Assembly: GCF_024054175.1 (NCBI RefSeq)
Contig: NZ_JAMXLA010000001.1
Location: 2,058,311 to 2,122,310 of the forward strand
Source: Flavobacterium sp. NRK1
GTDB taxonomy: Bacteria > Bacteroidota > Bacteroidia > Flavobacteriales > Flavobacteriaceae
DNA length: 64,000 nucleotides
Direction: 5' to 3'
Both the position numbers and the translations under genes were made by a program. Below are positions 53,955-63,014 of this stretch, one piece after another. Numbering within the stretch: position 1 is the first letter of the stretch; every line of letters starts with the position of its first letter. The notes under the pieces were generated by a model. It did no database searches. It had not been told where the DNA came from and worked only from the letters and a program-made list of their open reading frames with translations.

Positions 53955-54965
53955 TTATAAATATTTATTCAGACCGGGAATCGACTTTATAATTACACTT
54001 GTTAAGAGGCTAAGCAGAAGGCATACTATTGTTGATGTTAGTATTCCTATAGTTGGACTAATAAAATCCCAGGTCATACCGTAAGTTATTAATAAGGAGA
54101 GGATCAATGCGTGGATTAAATATATATTAAAGCTGTGTTTTGACAATAAATTTACAGTGGTTTTAACTAATTTATTTCTTATATCTGATTTGAATATAAT
54201 TATATATATACCAATGCTTTGTAATATTATATTGAAACTTTGGTAGCTATAAAACATTTCATTGAAATAATTATCCTTAACTGCAAAATAATATGTACCT
54301 GCAATTGTTATAATTGTTCCACTGATGTACAGTATCAAACCTTGAATAAATGTAATAGTGTTATATTTTGATAAGTAAAAACCAAGAATGTAAAACCCTG
54401 TATAGTTAGCAAAGATTGAAATCTGGAAATTTGGGAAGTATGAATTGAGTGAGTAATTATTTACTGAATTAAAAATAAACCATAATATGAGAAAATATTT
54501 TAAGTTATTCTTAGTTGCATTTTTTGTGTAAATCCTCAATATTGGTGTTATGAGATATAAACCTATGAGCATATAGATATACCATAAATGGTAGTAACTA
54601 CCATGTACTATACTCTTAAGTGCATATGAAGGTAAGTCCTTAAGGTCAAAATTATATATTCTTTGAATACCGTAAGTGTAAAGTATATATATGATACTGA
54701 AAAATAGAAAAGGAATAATTATTTTAAAGAGTTTGTTGGTTACGAAATCTTTAATGTCATAATCTTTATTTAACAGAAATATACCGGTTATCATTACAAA
54801 TACCGGGACGCAGAATCTAACAGAGCTATCAAAAATATTTGCAACGTTCCAATCGTACATTTCAATTGTACCCAAACTTACTACTCCCGGGGCAGCAACA
54901 TGTAATAATATTACGCTGATAGTGGCAATAACCCTAAGAGTATCTACCCATTCAATTTTATTCAT
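53955..54965 (-). CDS. Membrane-bound acyltransferase (acyltransferase_3 family)
   Basis: About 336 residues with roughly ten membrane helices. It begins MNKIEWVDTLRVIATISVILLHVAAPGV, with the family's conserved Arg and His (RV...LLHV), and continues FDSSVRFCVPVFVMITGIFLL and YHLWYIYMLIGLYLITPILR. This family O-acetylates surface polysaccharides (OafA/WecH type). An upstream in-frame ATG at 54992 adds nine residues; the family start is the one chosen. Base composition is clearly more AT-rich than the genes on either side, which suggests a different origin. It runs opposite to both neighbours and is followed by a broken small lipoprotein gene. Confidence 0.85.
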   Translation of the reverse strand: MNKIEWVDTLRVIATISVILLHVAAPGVVSLGTIEMYDWNVANIFDSSVRFCVPVFVMITGIFLLNKDYDIKDFVTNKLFKIIIPFLFFSIIYILYTYGIQRIYNFDLKDLPSYALKSIVHGSYYHLWYIYMLIGLYLITPILRIYTKNATKNNLKYFLILWFIFNSVNNYSLNSYFPNFQISIFANYTGFYILGFYLSKYNTITFIQGLILYISGTIITIAGTYYFAVKDNYFNEMFYSYQSFNIILQSIGIYIIIFKSDIRNKLVKTTVNLLSKHSFNIYLIHALILSLLITYGMTWDFISPTIGILTSTIVCLLLSLLTSVIIKSIPGLNKYL

Positions 54966-55062
54966 GAACAATGTTTTTATGTTAATAAACATACAATCTT
55001 TTTTTTAAGTTAGCTAGTCATATTTACGTATTAAGCTTCTTTCCCCGTCCACAATATTTCCT

Positions 55063-55070
55063 TAACTTTG
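55063..55070 (+). promoter_or_regulatory. mutL promoter -7 element TAACTTTG
   Basis: Exact TAnnTTTG 32 bp before the mutL ATG, in the gap divergent from the acyltransferase. Confidence 0.55.
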
Positions 55071-55102
55071 AAGCTAATCAATAAACAATATTTCCCTTCC
55101 TT

Positions 55103-56980
55103 ATGTCGAGTATCATTCAATTACTTCCAGATCACGTTGCCAACCAGATAGCTGCCGGAGAGGTGGTGCAAAGGCCGGCTTCGGTAGTAAAGGAATTACT
55201 CGAAAATGCTGTAGATGCAGGTGCTACTGAGATCAAACTAATAATTAAAGATGCAGGTAAAACTCTTGTTCAGGTTATAGATAACGGAAAGGGTATGAGC
55301 GTAACCGATTCGCGCCTTTGTTTTGAGCGCCATGCAACCTCTAAAATACGTCATGCGGAGGACTTGTTCTCACTGCATACCAAAGGCTTTAGGGGAGAAG
55401 CGCTGGCATCTATCGCGGCTATTGCCCATGTGGAGCTTAAAACCAAACAAGATCAGGACGAACTGGGTACACACATTATTATTGAAGGCAGTAAATTCAT
55501 TTCTCAGGATGTCGCTGTATTGCCACGAGGCACATCATTTTCCATTAAAAATTTATTCTTTAATATTCCTGCCAGACGTAACTTTTTAAAGAGCGATACG
55601 GTAGAATTTCGCCATATTATTGATGAATTTGAACGTGTTGCACTGGCACACGCTAACATTAGCTTTATGTTGTATCATAACGGCAGTGAAATGTTTAACC
55701 TGCCGGGTTCTAATCAGCGCCAGCGTATAGTAAATGTTTTTGGCGGGCGTACTAATGAGAAATTAGTACCCGTTACCGAAAGTACCGAAATAGTACAGAT
55801 TCAGGGATTTGTATGTAAGCCGGAGTTTGCCAAGAAAAACAGGGGGGAGCAGTTCTTTTTTGTAAATAACAGGTTTATAAAAAGCGGTTACCTTCATCAT
55901 GCAGTAATGGCAGCTTATGAAGGTTTGCTAAAAGATGGCTGCCAGCCCGGATATTTTCTGTATCTGGATGTTCCGCCTAATACTATAGATATTAATATTC
56001 ATCCTACCAAAACTGAAATTAAGTTTGACGATGAACATGCGCTATATGCCATTCTCCGCTCGGCTATAAAACACAGCTTAGGGCAGTTTAATGTGGCTCC
56101 GGTACTTGATTTTGACCGCGATGCAAATCTCGACACGCCCTATACCTATGAAAGTAAAGAAGCGGTAATGCCAACTGTAGAGGTAAACAGGAATTTTAAC
56201 CCTTTTGCTGATGAAAAACCTTCAAGAGCAACATCCGGGTCATCTGGTGGGTTTTCGCCTTCTCAGTCCTTCAGGAAAGCTGAAAAAGCTCCCGTTTGGG
56301 AAAGCCTTTATAACGGTTTATCTGAAGCTGCTGAAGATATAGCGGTAACAGAAATAAGTTTTGAATCGGAGGAAGTTACGGGCTCGCTGTTTAATGATAG
56401 CGAAGTAGAACAGGCGGTACAGAAAACCTACCAAATACATAAAAAATATATTGTAAGCCCTATTAAGTCGGGGCTTGTAATTATAGATCAGAAGCGGGCG
56501 CATCAGCGTATATTGTATGAGCAGTTTTTAACAAATATTACTGTTCATCATGCTGCCAGTCAGCAGTTACTTTTTCCTTTAATGCTGTATTTCAATAAAA
56601 CAGAATTAGATCTTGTTCAGGAAATGCGTTGTGCTTTAGAGAATACTGGCTTTGTTTTTGCAGGGTTTAATGAAGACCATGTTGTAGTGTCCGGACTTCC
56701 GGTAAATGTTGCTGAAAGTGAGGTTTCTATACTTTTGGAAGAACTTATTAATGACCTGCAGCAGGAAGTGCCTGACAGTAGTTTCAGCCAGACTGACAGT
56801 ATTGCGAAGTCTATGGCGCGAAGCCTGGCTATAAAAACAGGTATTGCATTATCTGAAAAAGAACAGGAGAATATGGTAAACTCACTTTTTGCCTGTAAAG
56901 AACCGGGAGTTTCACCTTTTAATAAACCAACTTTCATAACGGTAAGTGTGGAAGATTTAGACAAACGATTTGCTATATGA
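55103..56980 (+). CDS. mutL: DNA mismatch repair protein MutL
   Basis: A 625-residue MutL. GHKL ATPase domain: LPDHVANQIAAGEVVQRPASVVKELLENAVDAGA (in parts), DNGKGM and KGFRGEALASIA, GTSFSIKNLFFNIPARRNFLK. A linker (about 340-430) leads to the C-terminal dimerisation domain. The endonuclease motif usually DQHAxxExxxxE reads DQKRAHQRILYE (from Asp462), and the usual CPHGRP reads SPFNKP, so the nicking activity may be absent, as in MutL of MutH-type bacteria. Its stop overlaps the first rhomboid start by four bases (ATGATG region), giving a mutL-rhomboid-rhomboid-EEP unit. Confidence 0.96.
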   Translation: MSSIIQLLPDHVANQIAAGEVVQRPASVVKELLENAVDAGATEIKLIIKDAGKTLVQVIDNGKGMSVTDSRLCFERHATSKIRHAEDLFSLHTKGFRGEALASIAAIAHVELKTKQDQDELGTHIIIEGSKFISQDVAVLPRGTSFSIKNLFFNIPARRNFLKSDTVEFRHIIDEFERVALAHANISFMLYHNGSEMFNLPGSNQRQRIVNVFGGRTNEKLVPVTESTEIVQIQGFVCKPEFAKKNRGEQFFFVNNRFIKSGYLHHAVMAAYEGLLKDGCQPGYFLYLDVPPNTIDINIHPTKTEIKFDDEHALYAILRSAIKHSLGQFNVAPVLDFDRDANLDTPYTYESKEAVMPTVEVNRNFNPFADEKPSRATSGSSGGFSPSQSFRKAEKAPVWESLYNGLSEAAEDIAVTEISFESEEVTGSLFNDSEVEQAVQKTYQIHKKYIVSPIKSGLVIIDQKRAHQRILYEQFLTNITVHHAASQQLLFPLMLYFNKTELDLVQEMRCALENTGFVFAGFNEDHVVVSGLPVNVAESEVSILLEELINDLQQEVPDSSFSQTDSIAKSMARSLAIKTGIALSEKEQENMVNSLFACKEPGVSPFNKPTFITVSVEDLDKRFAI

Positions 56981-57729
56981 TGCGTATTACCGAAACTGTT
57001 AAGCAGTTAATTATAATCAACATAATATTTTTTGTTGGAACATACCTTATTGGCCAGGAAGTAGCGGTATCATTTTTAGGGCTGCATTTCCCTGAAAATC
57101 CTGAATTTAAATTATGGCAGCCTTTAACCTATATGTTTATGCATGGCAATGTAATGCATATACTGTTTAATATGCTGGGTTTGTTTATGTTTGGTTCGTT
57201 TCTGGAGCAGGTATGGGGAGCCCAAAAATTTATTTTCTTTTATATATCATGCGGACTCGGAGCTGCGTTACTGCATATAGGTATAAATTATATATCGTTT
57301 TACAACGTAGCAAATACATTAATGGCCAGCGGACTATCGCATCAGGATATATTAACGGCTTTAAACACTCATAATTTTGAGCCTTTGTATGGCAAAATTG
57401 ACCAGTCCCAATTTGACACTTTAACGTCGGCATATTATATTCCTACTGTGGGTGCATCCGGAGCAATTTACGGTATACTTGTTGCGTTTGCATTTATAGC
57501 CCCAAATGCAGGGCTTATGTTATTGTTTTTCCCTATTCCTATAAAGGCTAAATATTTTGTTCCCGGCATTTTAGTATATGATTTAATTATGGGTCTAAAA
57601 GGGCAGTCATTATTTGGAAGTGGCGACGATGGCGTAGCCCATTTTGCACATTTGGGTGGTGCATCAATAGGATTTTTAATGATGTGGTACTGGAAAAAAA
57701 ATCAGTTTAATAACAACCGTTGGAACTAA
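56977..57729 (+). CDS. Rhomboid intramembrane serine protease
   Basis: A 250-residue six-helix rhomboid. Catalytic Ser161 in TVGASGAIYG and His225 in FAHLGGA are present, as is the FMHGNVMHILFNMLGLFMFG block (HxxxN). There is an insert of about 50 polar residues between helices at 108-156. It cleaves membrane proteins within the bilayer. It overlaps the mutL stop by four bases and precedes a second rhomboid by three bases; the pair is a conserved flavobacterial arrangement as far as I recall. Confidence 0.92.
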   Translation: MMRITETVKQLIIINIIFFVGTYLIGQEVAVSFLGLHFPENPEFKLWQPLTYMFMHGNVMHILFNMLGLFMFGSFLEQVWGAQKFIFFYISCGLGAALLHIGINYISFYNVANTLMASGLSHQDILTALNTHNFEPLYGKIDQSQFDTLTSAYYIPTVGASGAIYGILVAFAFIAPNAGLMLLFFPIPIKAKYFVPGILVYDLIMGLKGQSLFGSGDDGVAHFAHLGGASIGFLMMWYWKKNQFNNNRWN

Positions 57730-57732
57730 TAT

Positions 57733-58638
57733 ATGAGTATTATTGACGATCTGAAAATGGAATACAGGATAGGCGGCATGACACAAAAGCTTATCTATTG
57801 GAATATAGGGCTTTTTGCTCCTGTTATTATTTTTAGCATCTGTAAATTATTTGGGTTAAATGTTGCTGTACTTGACTGGTCCGGCAATTATTATACACAG
57901 GATTGGTTTAGTTTGTCCAGCAATATTACAGATCTGGCATGGAAACCCTGGTCTGTTGTTTTATATGCTTTTCTTCATGCAGGTTTTTTCCATTTGCTGT
58001 TTAATATGTTTATGTTGTTTTTTGCCGGCAGGCTTTTTACAACTTTTTTTACACAAAAACAATTACTTGGTGTTTACCTGCTTTCTGCAATTTTTTCAGG
58101 TTTAATGTATGTTGTAGGTTATTCTTTTATACCTACACTTGCAGGAGGTACAGCAGGGCTTGTTGGTGCTTCGGCATCAATAATGGCCATACTCATAGCA
58201 ACCACTACTTATCAGCCTTTATATAATGTAAGGCTTATGCTGATAGGCAACGTTAAACTGTGGCATATTGCTATAGTGTTTTTGGTACTGGACCTTATAA
58301 ATGTATCTGTTGAAAATCCTGGTGGCCACATTGCGCATTTGGCGGGCGCATTATTCGGATACCTATATATAAAACTGCTTCAAAATGGTACAGATCTTAC
58401 AAAAGGGGTTACGGCCGTAATTGATTTTTTTGCCGATCTGTTTAAACCCGGAAAGAAGGTTCCTTTTAAAAAAGTTCACCGTAATCCATCGCCTTCACCA
58501 CGCACAAATACAAAATCTGCTAATAATAAAGATATTACCCAAAAACAAATAGATGATATTCTTGATAAAATAAGCAAATCAGGGTATGACAGTCTTACAG
58601 CTGCTGAAAAAGAATTTTTATTTAAAGTTGGTAAATAA
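57733..58638 (+). CDS. Second rhomboid protease with C-terminal DUF6576-like tail
   Basis: A 301-residue rhomboid paralogue. The serine loop reads GLVGASASIMA (GASA instead of GASG) and the His is in GGHIAHLAGALFG. The core ends near residue 225; a cytoplasmic tail follows with a Pro/Ser linker and a C-terminal helical segment (KQIDDILDKISKSGYDSLTAAEKEFLFK) that fits DUF6576, seen on many Bacteroidota rhomboids. The tail could recruit substrates. Probably active, since Ser and His remain. Confidence 0.88.
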   Translation: MSIIDDLKMEYRIGGMTQKLIYWNIGLFAPVIIFSICKLFGLNVAVLDWSGNYYTQDWFSLSSNITDLAWKPWSVVLYAFLHAGFFHLLFNMFMLFFAGRLFTTFFTQKQLLGVYLLSAIFSGLMYVVGYSFIPTLAGGTAGLVGASASIMAILIATTTYQPLYNVRLMLIGNVKLWHIAIVFLVLDLINVSVENPGGHIAHLAGALFGYLYIKLLQNGTDLTKGVTAVIDFFADLFKPGKKVPFKKVHRNPSPSPRTNTKSANNKDITQKQIDDILDKISKSGYDSLTAAEKEFLFKVGK

Positions 58639-58667
58639 ATGATTAGCTTTGAGTAGAAGCGCAACAC

Positions 58668-59705
58668 ATGAAAAAGCTATCAGGATTTAATAAGTTGATG
58701 TTTTTTTTCAATATAGTATTGACTATATTGACATTCATTGCCTATATATTGCCATTTCTTGCTCCTAAATTGTTTCCTTTTTTGTCAGTTTTTACCCTGC
58801 TGATGCCTTTAATGCTCATACTTAATTTTCTTTTTTTCCTTTACTGGCTATTGCAGACAAAAAGGCAAATGCTTTTATCTGGGCTGGTACTGCTCTTAGG
58901 AATAACCTTTATAAGCAAATGTTATAAATTCTCCTCTGAAAATCTACCTGAAGATAAATCAGACTTTACTTTGATGAGTTATAATGTGAGGATGTTCAAT
59001 CTTTACGAATGGCTGCCTGACGCCAATATTCCAAAAAAAATAATGGATTTTATTAATGAAAAAAATCCGGATATTGTATGTCTTCAGGAATATACAAAAA
59101 AAGGCAATGCTATATTTCCCGAATACAGGCATAAATTTATATTCGGGCGTGAAGGTAAAAGCGGGCAGGCAATATTTTCAAAATTCCCAATTATAGATAG
59201 CGGACACATTGAATTTCCTAATACTGGGAATAATGTTGTTTTTGCTGATGTTAAAAAAGGGAAAGATACCCTGCGCGTTTATAGTATGCACCTTCAGTCT
59301 ATAAAAATAAGTCCGGATATTCACGAAACCATTGACGAAGAAAAATCTAAGGTAATTTTTAATCGTTTGAGTGAAGCTTTTAAGAAACAGCAATTACAGG
59401 CAGAGCTTATTGAAAAACATAAAAATGAATGCAGCCATTCCATGATTATTTGCGGAGACCTTAATAATAGTGCTTTTTCTTATGTGTATCGAAGTATAAA
59501 AGGAAAAATGAAGGATGCTTTTGAAGAAGCAGGGCAGGGGTTTGGAAAATCGTATAACTACAAATACTATCCCGCCAGGATAGACTATATATTTGCCGAT
59601 AAAAATTTAGAGGTAAAACAATACACTACTTTTGGCGATTTTGCCAATTCAGATCATTTTCCGGTTATGACGCGCCTTTGTTTTGAAAAGGAAGAACAGA
59701 AGTAA
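58668..59705 (+). CDS. Endonuclease/exonuclease/phosphatase (EEP) membrane protein
   Basis: A 345-residue protein with three N-terminal membrane helices (about 10-85), then an EEP domain. Visible motifs are LMSYNVRMFN (Asn), VCLQEYTK (metal Glu), MHLQSIKIS, IICGDLNNSAFSYVY (Asp-x-Asn) and ANSDHFPVMTRL (Asp-His pair). Such membrane-tethered EEP proteins are common behind rhomboids in flavobacteria; the substrate may be a nucleic acid or a phospholipid/phosphoester. It converges on wbqC with one base between them. Confidence 0.88.
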   Translation: MKKLSGFNKLMFFFNIVLTILTFIAYILPFLAPKLFPFLSVFTLLMPLMLILNFLFFLYWLLQTKRQMLLSGLVLLLGITFISKCYKFSSENLPEDKSDFTLMSYNVRMFNLYEWLPDANIPKKIMDFINEKNPDIVCLQEYTKKGNAIFPEYRHKFIFGREGKSGQAIFSKFPIIDSGHIEFPNTGNNVVFADVKKGKDTLRVYSMHLQSIKISPDIHETIDEEKSKVIFNRLSEAFKKQQLQAELIEKHKNECSHSMIICGDLNNSAFSYVYRSIKGKMKDAFEEAGQGFGKSYNYKYYPARIDYIFADKNLEVKQYTTFGDFANSDHFPVMTRLCFEKEEQK

Positions 59706-59706
59706 A

Positions 59707-60318
59707 TTACAGTTCCTGATTTTTAAGATATTCCATAGCATAGCGGCCTTCATTAAATAAAAGGTCTAAAATACTCAGGTTATTTATATAGCCGTGTTTT
59801 TCTTCAAAAACCTGCGTGTAAGGTTCAAAAACCGCAGTGTCTTTTTTTCCATTTGTTAAATAGCGGTAATCCTTAATATTATCTACTTCATGAAAATATT
59901 CTTCCGTTTTAGCATATTTAAAATCCATTCCCAGGCATGAGGTTACAATTTCCATTACCTGAAAATTAAGATCCATCATGAAGTCATGTTTTTTTTCGAA
60001 TACAGGTCTTAAATCATCTTCAAAGTACTCAAAGAAGGGAGATGTTCTATAAGCGGCTTCAAGCGATTTAAAATGCTGTTTTTGCCAGTCAAACGCATGT
60101 TCAATGCGGGTGTCTTTAAATTTTTGATGCGCAGTCTTACTATGCTTCACAGGAATATTTAATAACTGAATCCCATTTGGGCTGTATATATACATCCTGT
60201 TACGGTTGGTCTGTTTCTGGAAATTATCTTCAACTTCAAAAGTTATAGCTTCTGATTTAACCATTGCCACAAAATGGCTTATAGAAGGGAAATATGTAGG
60301 GTGTAAAAGAATATTCAT
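59707..60318 (-). CDS. WbqC family protein
   Basis: A 203-residue WbqC-like protein (LHPTYFPSISHFVAMVKS; NRMYIYSPNGIQLLNIPVKHS; DWQKQHFKSLEAAYRTSPFFEYFEDDL). The family occurs in O-antigen loci and, in Bacteroidota, behind lepB; its reaction is not established. The ATG directly follows the TAA of the four-helix-bundle gene (TAAATG), so it is translationally coupled in a parB-DUF5683-dapB-lepB-wbqC operon. Cytoplasmic. Confidence 0.88.
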   Translation of the reverse strand: MNILLHPTYFPSISHFVAMVKSEAITFEVEDNFQKQTNRNRMYIYSPNGIQLLNIPVKHSKTAHQKFKDTRIEHAFDWQKQHFKSLEAAYRTSPFFEYFEDDLRPVFEKKHDFMMDLNFQVMEIVTSCLGMDFKYAKTEEYFHEVDNIKDYRYLTNGKKDTAVFEPYTQVFEEKHGYINNLSILDLLFNEGRYAMEYLKNQEL

Positions 60319-60690
60319 TTATTTGGTTAATTGTTGAATCTGGTAATTTCTTAGAGCATTCAGTTTATTGGTAATACTTTCTAATAAATTACGTGAGTCG
60401 TTGTAGTCTTGTTGAGAAATCAAGCCTATTTCAAAACAGATTATTATTTGATTCAAAGCCTCAACAGCCGAACTAAAGGCTATTGTGGTAAAATGTGCCT
60501 TATCTTTATAAGAGTTTCTGGCAGAACCTTCTGCTATATTTGAAGATATAGAAATAGATGATCTTTTTAATTGACTGGTAAGATTAAATTTTTCTGTATC
60601 AGGAAATAAGGATGTAAGTTTATAAATTGTTTTTGCAAACTCCTTTGATTTAACCCAAACTTCGAGTTTTTCAAATGAATATGTATACAT
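60319..60690 (-). CDS. Four-helix bundle protein (23S rRNA intervening-sequence / S23 family)
   Basis: A 123-residue all-helical protein with the S23/IVP family marks: a start FEKLEVWVKSKEFAKTIYKL, the hallmark FNLTSQLKRSSISISSNIAEG, then HFTTIAFSSAVEALNQI and a last helix. The family was first seen inside 23S rRNA intervening sequences and is related to the avd helper of diversity-generating retroelements; free-standing copies are frequent in Bacteroidota with unknown function. The 52-bp leader is AT-only-like with repeated TTTGATAATTTG/GGTTATTTT units. It sits between lepB and wbqC, which are usually adjacent, so it looks inserted. Confidence 0.88.
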   Translation of the reverse strand: MYTYSFEKLEVWVKSKEFAKTIYKLTSLFPDTEKFNLTSQLKRSSISISSNIAEGSARNSYKDKAHFTTIAFSSAVEALNQIIICFEIGLISQQDYNDSRNLLESITNKLNALRNYQIQQLTK

Positions 60691-60742
60691 TAAGATTGTA
60701 AAATAACCAAATTATCAAATAAGCGAACAATCGAATTTTGAA

Positions 60743-62266
60743 TTATGCTGCTTTTTCTTTTTTCTTTCTCCAAAAATAGCTTCCGCCAATCCAGATTACA
60801 AGTGCAATTAAAAAATAATTAAAATAAGAGACTGGTTTTCCACTACCACCAACGGTAGTAAAGAATCTGTCCCACCTTATTTTTTTTGTATTTTGATCGA
60901 TACTCATCCATATAAATACAGGCTTCCCAACAATATGGTCTTCGGGTACAAATCCCCAGTAACGGCTGTCTTCAGAATTGTGACGGTTATCACCCATCAT
61001 CCAGTAGTAATCCTGTTTAAAAGTATAAGAATTTGCAACCTGACCGTTTATACGGATTTCATCTCCATTTACCTGAAGGTCGTTATGCTCATATTCTTTA
61101 ATTATCATTTTATAGAATGGCAGGCTTTCTTTATCCAGGGCAACTGTTTTTCCTTTTTCAGGAATATATACAGGACCCATATTATCTACATTCCAGGTAG
61201 GTTTAGAATGGGGGAAAATGGATAAATCGCCTTCGTTTCTTGTAATTCTTCTTGTAACAGATTTTACGCCTGCATAATTTTTAAGTCTTTCAGCACTTTC
61301 ATTTGTTAAAGAAGTGAATACATAAGTCGTATCATTTACTCTTCCAAATGGATCGGTTACATTTAATTCTTTTTGAAGATATAAGTTATTGATTATTGTT
61401 CCGTTTGTAGTAATTACATAAGAGTATTGAGGCTTAGCTCTGTCAGATAGAATTAATTCCTTATTATTTATATATACTATTCCGTCTTTAAGGGTAAAGG
61501 TATCGCCCGGTGTACCTACACAGCGTTTTACATAGTTTGACTTCTTATCTACTGGCTTGCGGATGCCAACACTGTTTTTATCTCTAAAATACCGTACGGT
61601 ATCTATAGGCCAGTTAAAAACAACAATATCGTTTTTCTTTACTTTCTCAATTCCCGGAAATCTGAAATAAGGAAGTTGAGGCCAGTTGCTGTAGGATTTT
61701 GTATGTATAAGAGGTATTGTATCATGAACCATGGGCGCTGCTACCGTAGTCATTGGTGTACGTGCCCCATAATTAAATTTGCTTACAAAAAGAAAATCAC
61801 CTACTAATAATGTTTTTTCTAATGAAGAAGTAGGAATTGTAAATGGTTGTACCGCATAAGTGTGTACTATTGTTGCTACGACTATTGCGAATAAAAGAGA
61901 ACTTAACGTGCTGTCTTTTTTTTCTCTTTCGGGATTATATTCTGCAGTACCTGTATAGTTAATGTAATAAATATAGAAACCTAGCGTAACTATACCAATT
62001 ATAGCATCTGTAGTTGATTTTTTACCGAAAGCCTGTAATGTTTGTACCCATACTACCGGGAACATTATAAGATTTACAATAGGTATAAATAGCAATATAG
62101 TCCACCAGCGCGGCCTGTTTATAATCTGCATTAAAACTATTGCATTATAAACCGGTACTGCTGCTTCCCAGGGCTTTCTGCCTGCTTTTTCATAAAGTTT
62201 CCAGGTTCCTAAAAAGTGTACAACCTGTACTGCAAGGAAAAATATAAACCATTGTAATAGTGTCAT
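60743..62266 (-). CDS. lepB: Signal peptidase I, Bacteroidota long form
   Basis: A 507-residue leader peptidase, far longer than the usual 250-320. Residues 1-110 form a multi-helix DUF5684-like membrane module (TWKLYEKAGRKPWEAAVPVYN; RPRWWTILLFIPIVN). A further helix leads to the catalytic domain: Ser148 in IPTSSLEKTLL (consensus SMxPTL) and general-base Lys in NYVKRCVGTPGDTF. The late WMMGDNRHNSEDSRYWGFVP box is intact. A C-terminal membrane helix (FLIALVIWIGGSYFW) follows. It removes signal peptides after Sec export. Operon member between dapB and the four-helix-bundle gene. Confidence 0.95.
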   Translation of the reverse strand: MTLLQWFIFFLAVQVVHFLGTWKLYEKAGRKPWEAAVPVYNAIVLMQIINRPRWWTILLFIPIVNLIMFPVVWVQTLQAFGKKSTTDAIIGIVTLGFYIYYINYTGTAEYNPEREKKDSTLSSLLFAIVVATIVHTYAVQPFTIPTSSLEKTLLVGDFLFVSKFNYGARTPMTTVAAPMVHDTIPLIHTKSYSNWPQLPYFRFPGIEKVKKNDIVVFNWPIDTVRYFRDKNSVGIRKPVDKKSNYVKRCVGTPGDTFTLKDGIVYINNKELILSDRAKPQYSYVITTNGTIINNLYLQKELNVTDPFGRVNDTTYVFTSLTNESAERLKNYAGVKSVTRRITRNEGDLSIFPHSKPTWNVDNMGPVYIPEKGKTVALDKESLPFYKMIIKEYEHNDLQVNGDEIRINGQVANSYTFKQDYYWMMGDNRHNSEDSRYWGFVPEDHIVGKPVFIWMSIDQNTKKIRWDRFFTTVGGSGKPVSYFNYFLIALVIWIGGSYFWRKKKEKAA

Positions 62267-62312
62267 TGTATGTATGTTTTTTATATATGTATACTATTGG
62301 GCGAAAATGTTA

Positions 62313-63011
62313 CTATAAACCCAAAACATCTTTCATTGTATATATACCTTTTTTTCCAAATAGCCACTCTACTGCCACAACTGCACCAAAGGCAAACCCT
62401 TCACGGCTGTGTGCTGTATGCTTAATTTCTATAGAATCTATTTCAGAATTATAAAAAACACTATGGGTACCAGGTACGCCTTCTTCACGTTTGGCTGCAA
62501 TAAGTAATTCATCAGCTTTTGCATTTTCTAATGCCCAGCTTGAATAGTCAGAATTTTCAATAATATCTTTGGCAAGTGAAATAGCTGTTCCGCTTGGAGC
62601 ATCAAGTTTTTGCAGATGATGTATCTCTTCCATAGATACACGGTACTGCTTAAGGTTTTTCATCATTTTGGCAAGGTAGGAGTTAAGCTCAAAAAAGATA
62701 TTCACGCCAAGGCTGAAATTAGAGCCATAAATGAAGGCTCCGTTTTTTTCTTCACAAAGTTTTGCAACATCATGATAGTGTTCAAGCCAGCCTGTTGTTC
62801 CTGATATTACGGGAATATTATTATTAAGGCATGCAGAAATATTAGCTACGGCAGCATCAGGAATACTGAAATCTATAGCAACATCTGCATTTTCAAGTCC
62901 TGCAAAAGTATCCTGGGCACCTTTTCTAAGTACTATTTCATGCCCTCTTTCCAAAGCAATTCTTTCAATTACTTTGCCCATCCTTCCGTATCCTAATAAA
63001 GCAATTCTCAT
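62313..63011 (-). CDS. dapB: 4-hydroxy-tetrahydrodipicolinate reductase
   Basis: A 232-residue DapB, the NAD(P)H-dependent reductase of the diaminopimelate/lysine pathway. Rossmann start GYGRMGKVIE, GTTGW loop, SMEEIHHLQKLDAPSGTA with the catalytic His pair and Lys, and the C-terminal HTAHSREGFAFGAVVAVEWLFGKKGIYTM. Shorter than the E. coli enzyme (273) but normal for this phylum. Four bases after the DUF5683 stop. Confidence 0.96.
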   Translation of the reverse strand: MRIALLGYGRMGKVIERIALERGHEIVLRKGAQDTFAGLENADVAIDFSIPDAAVANISACLNNNIPVISGTTGWLEHYHDVAKLCEEKNGAFIYGSNFSLGVNIFFELNSYLAKMMKNLKQYRVSMEEIHHLQKLDAPSGTAISLAKDIIENSDYSSWALENAKADELLIAAKREEGVPGTHSVFYNSEIDSIEIKHTAHSREGFAFGAVVAVEWLFGKKGIYTMKDVLGL

Positions 63012-63014
63012 ATT

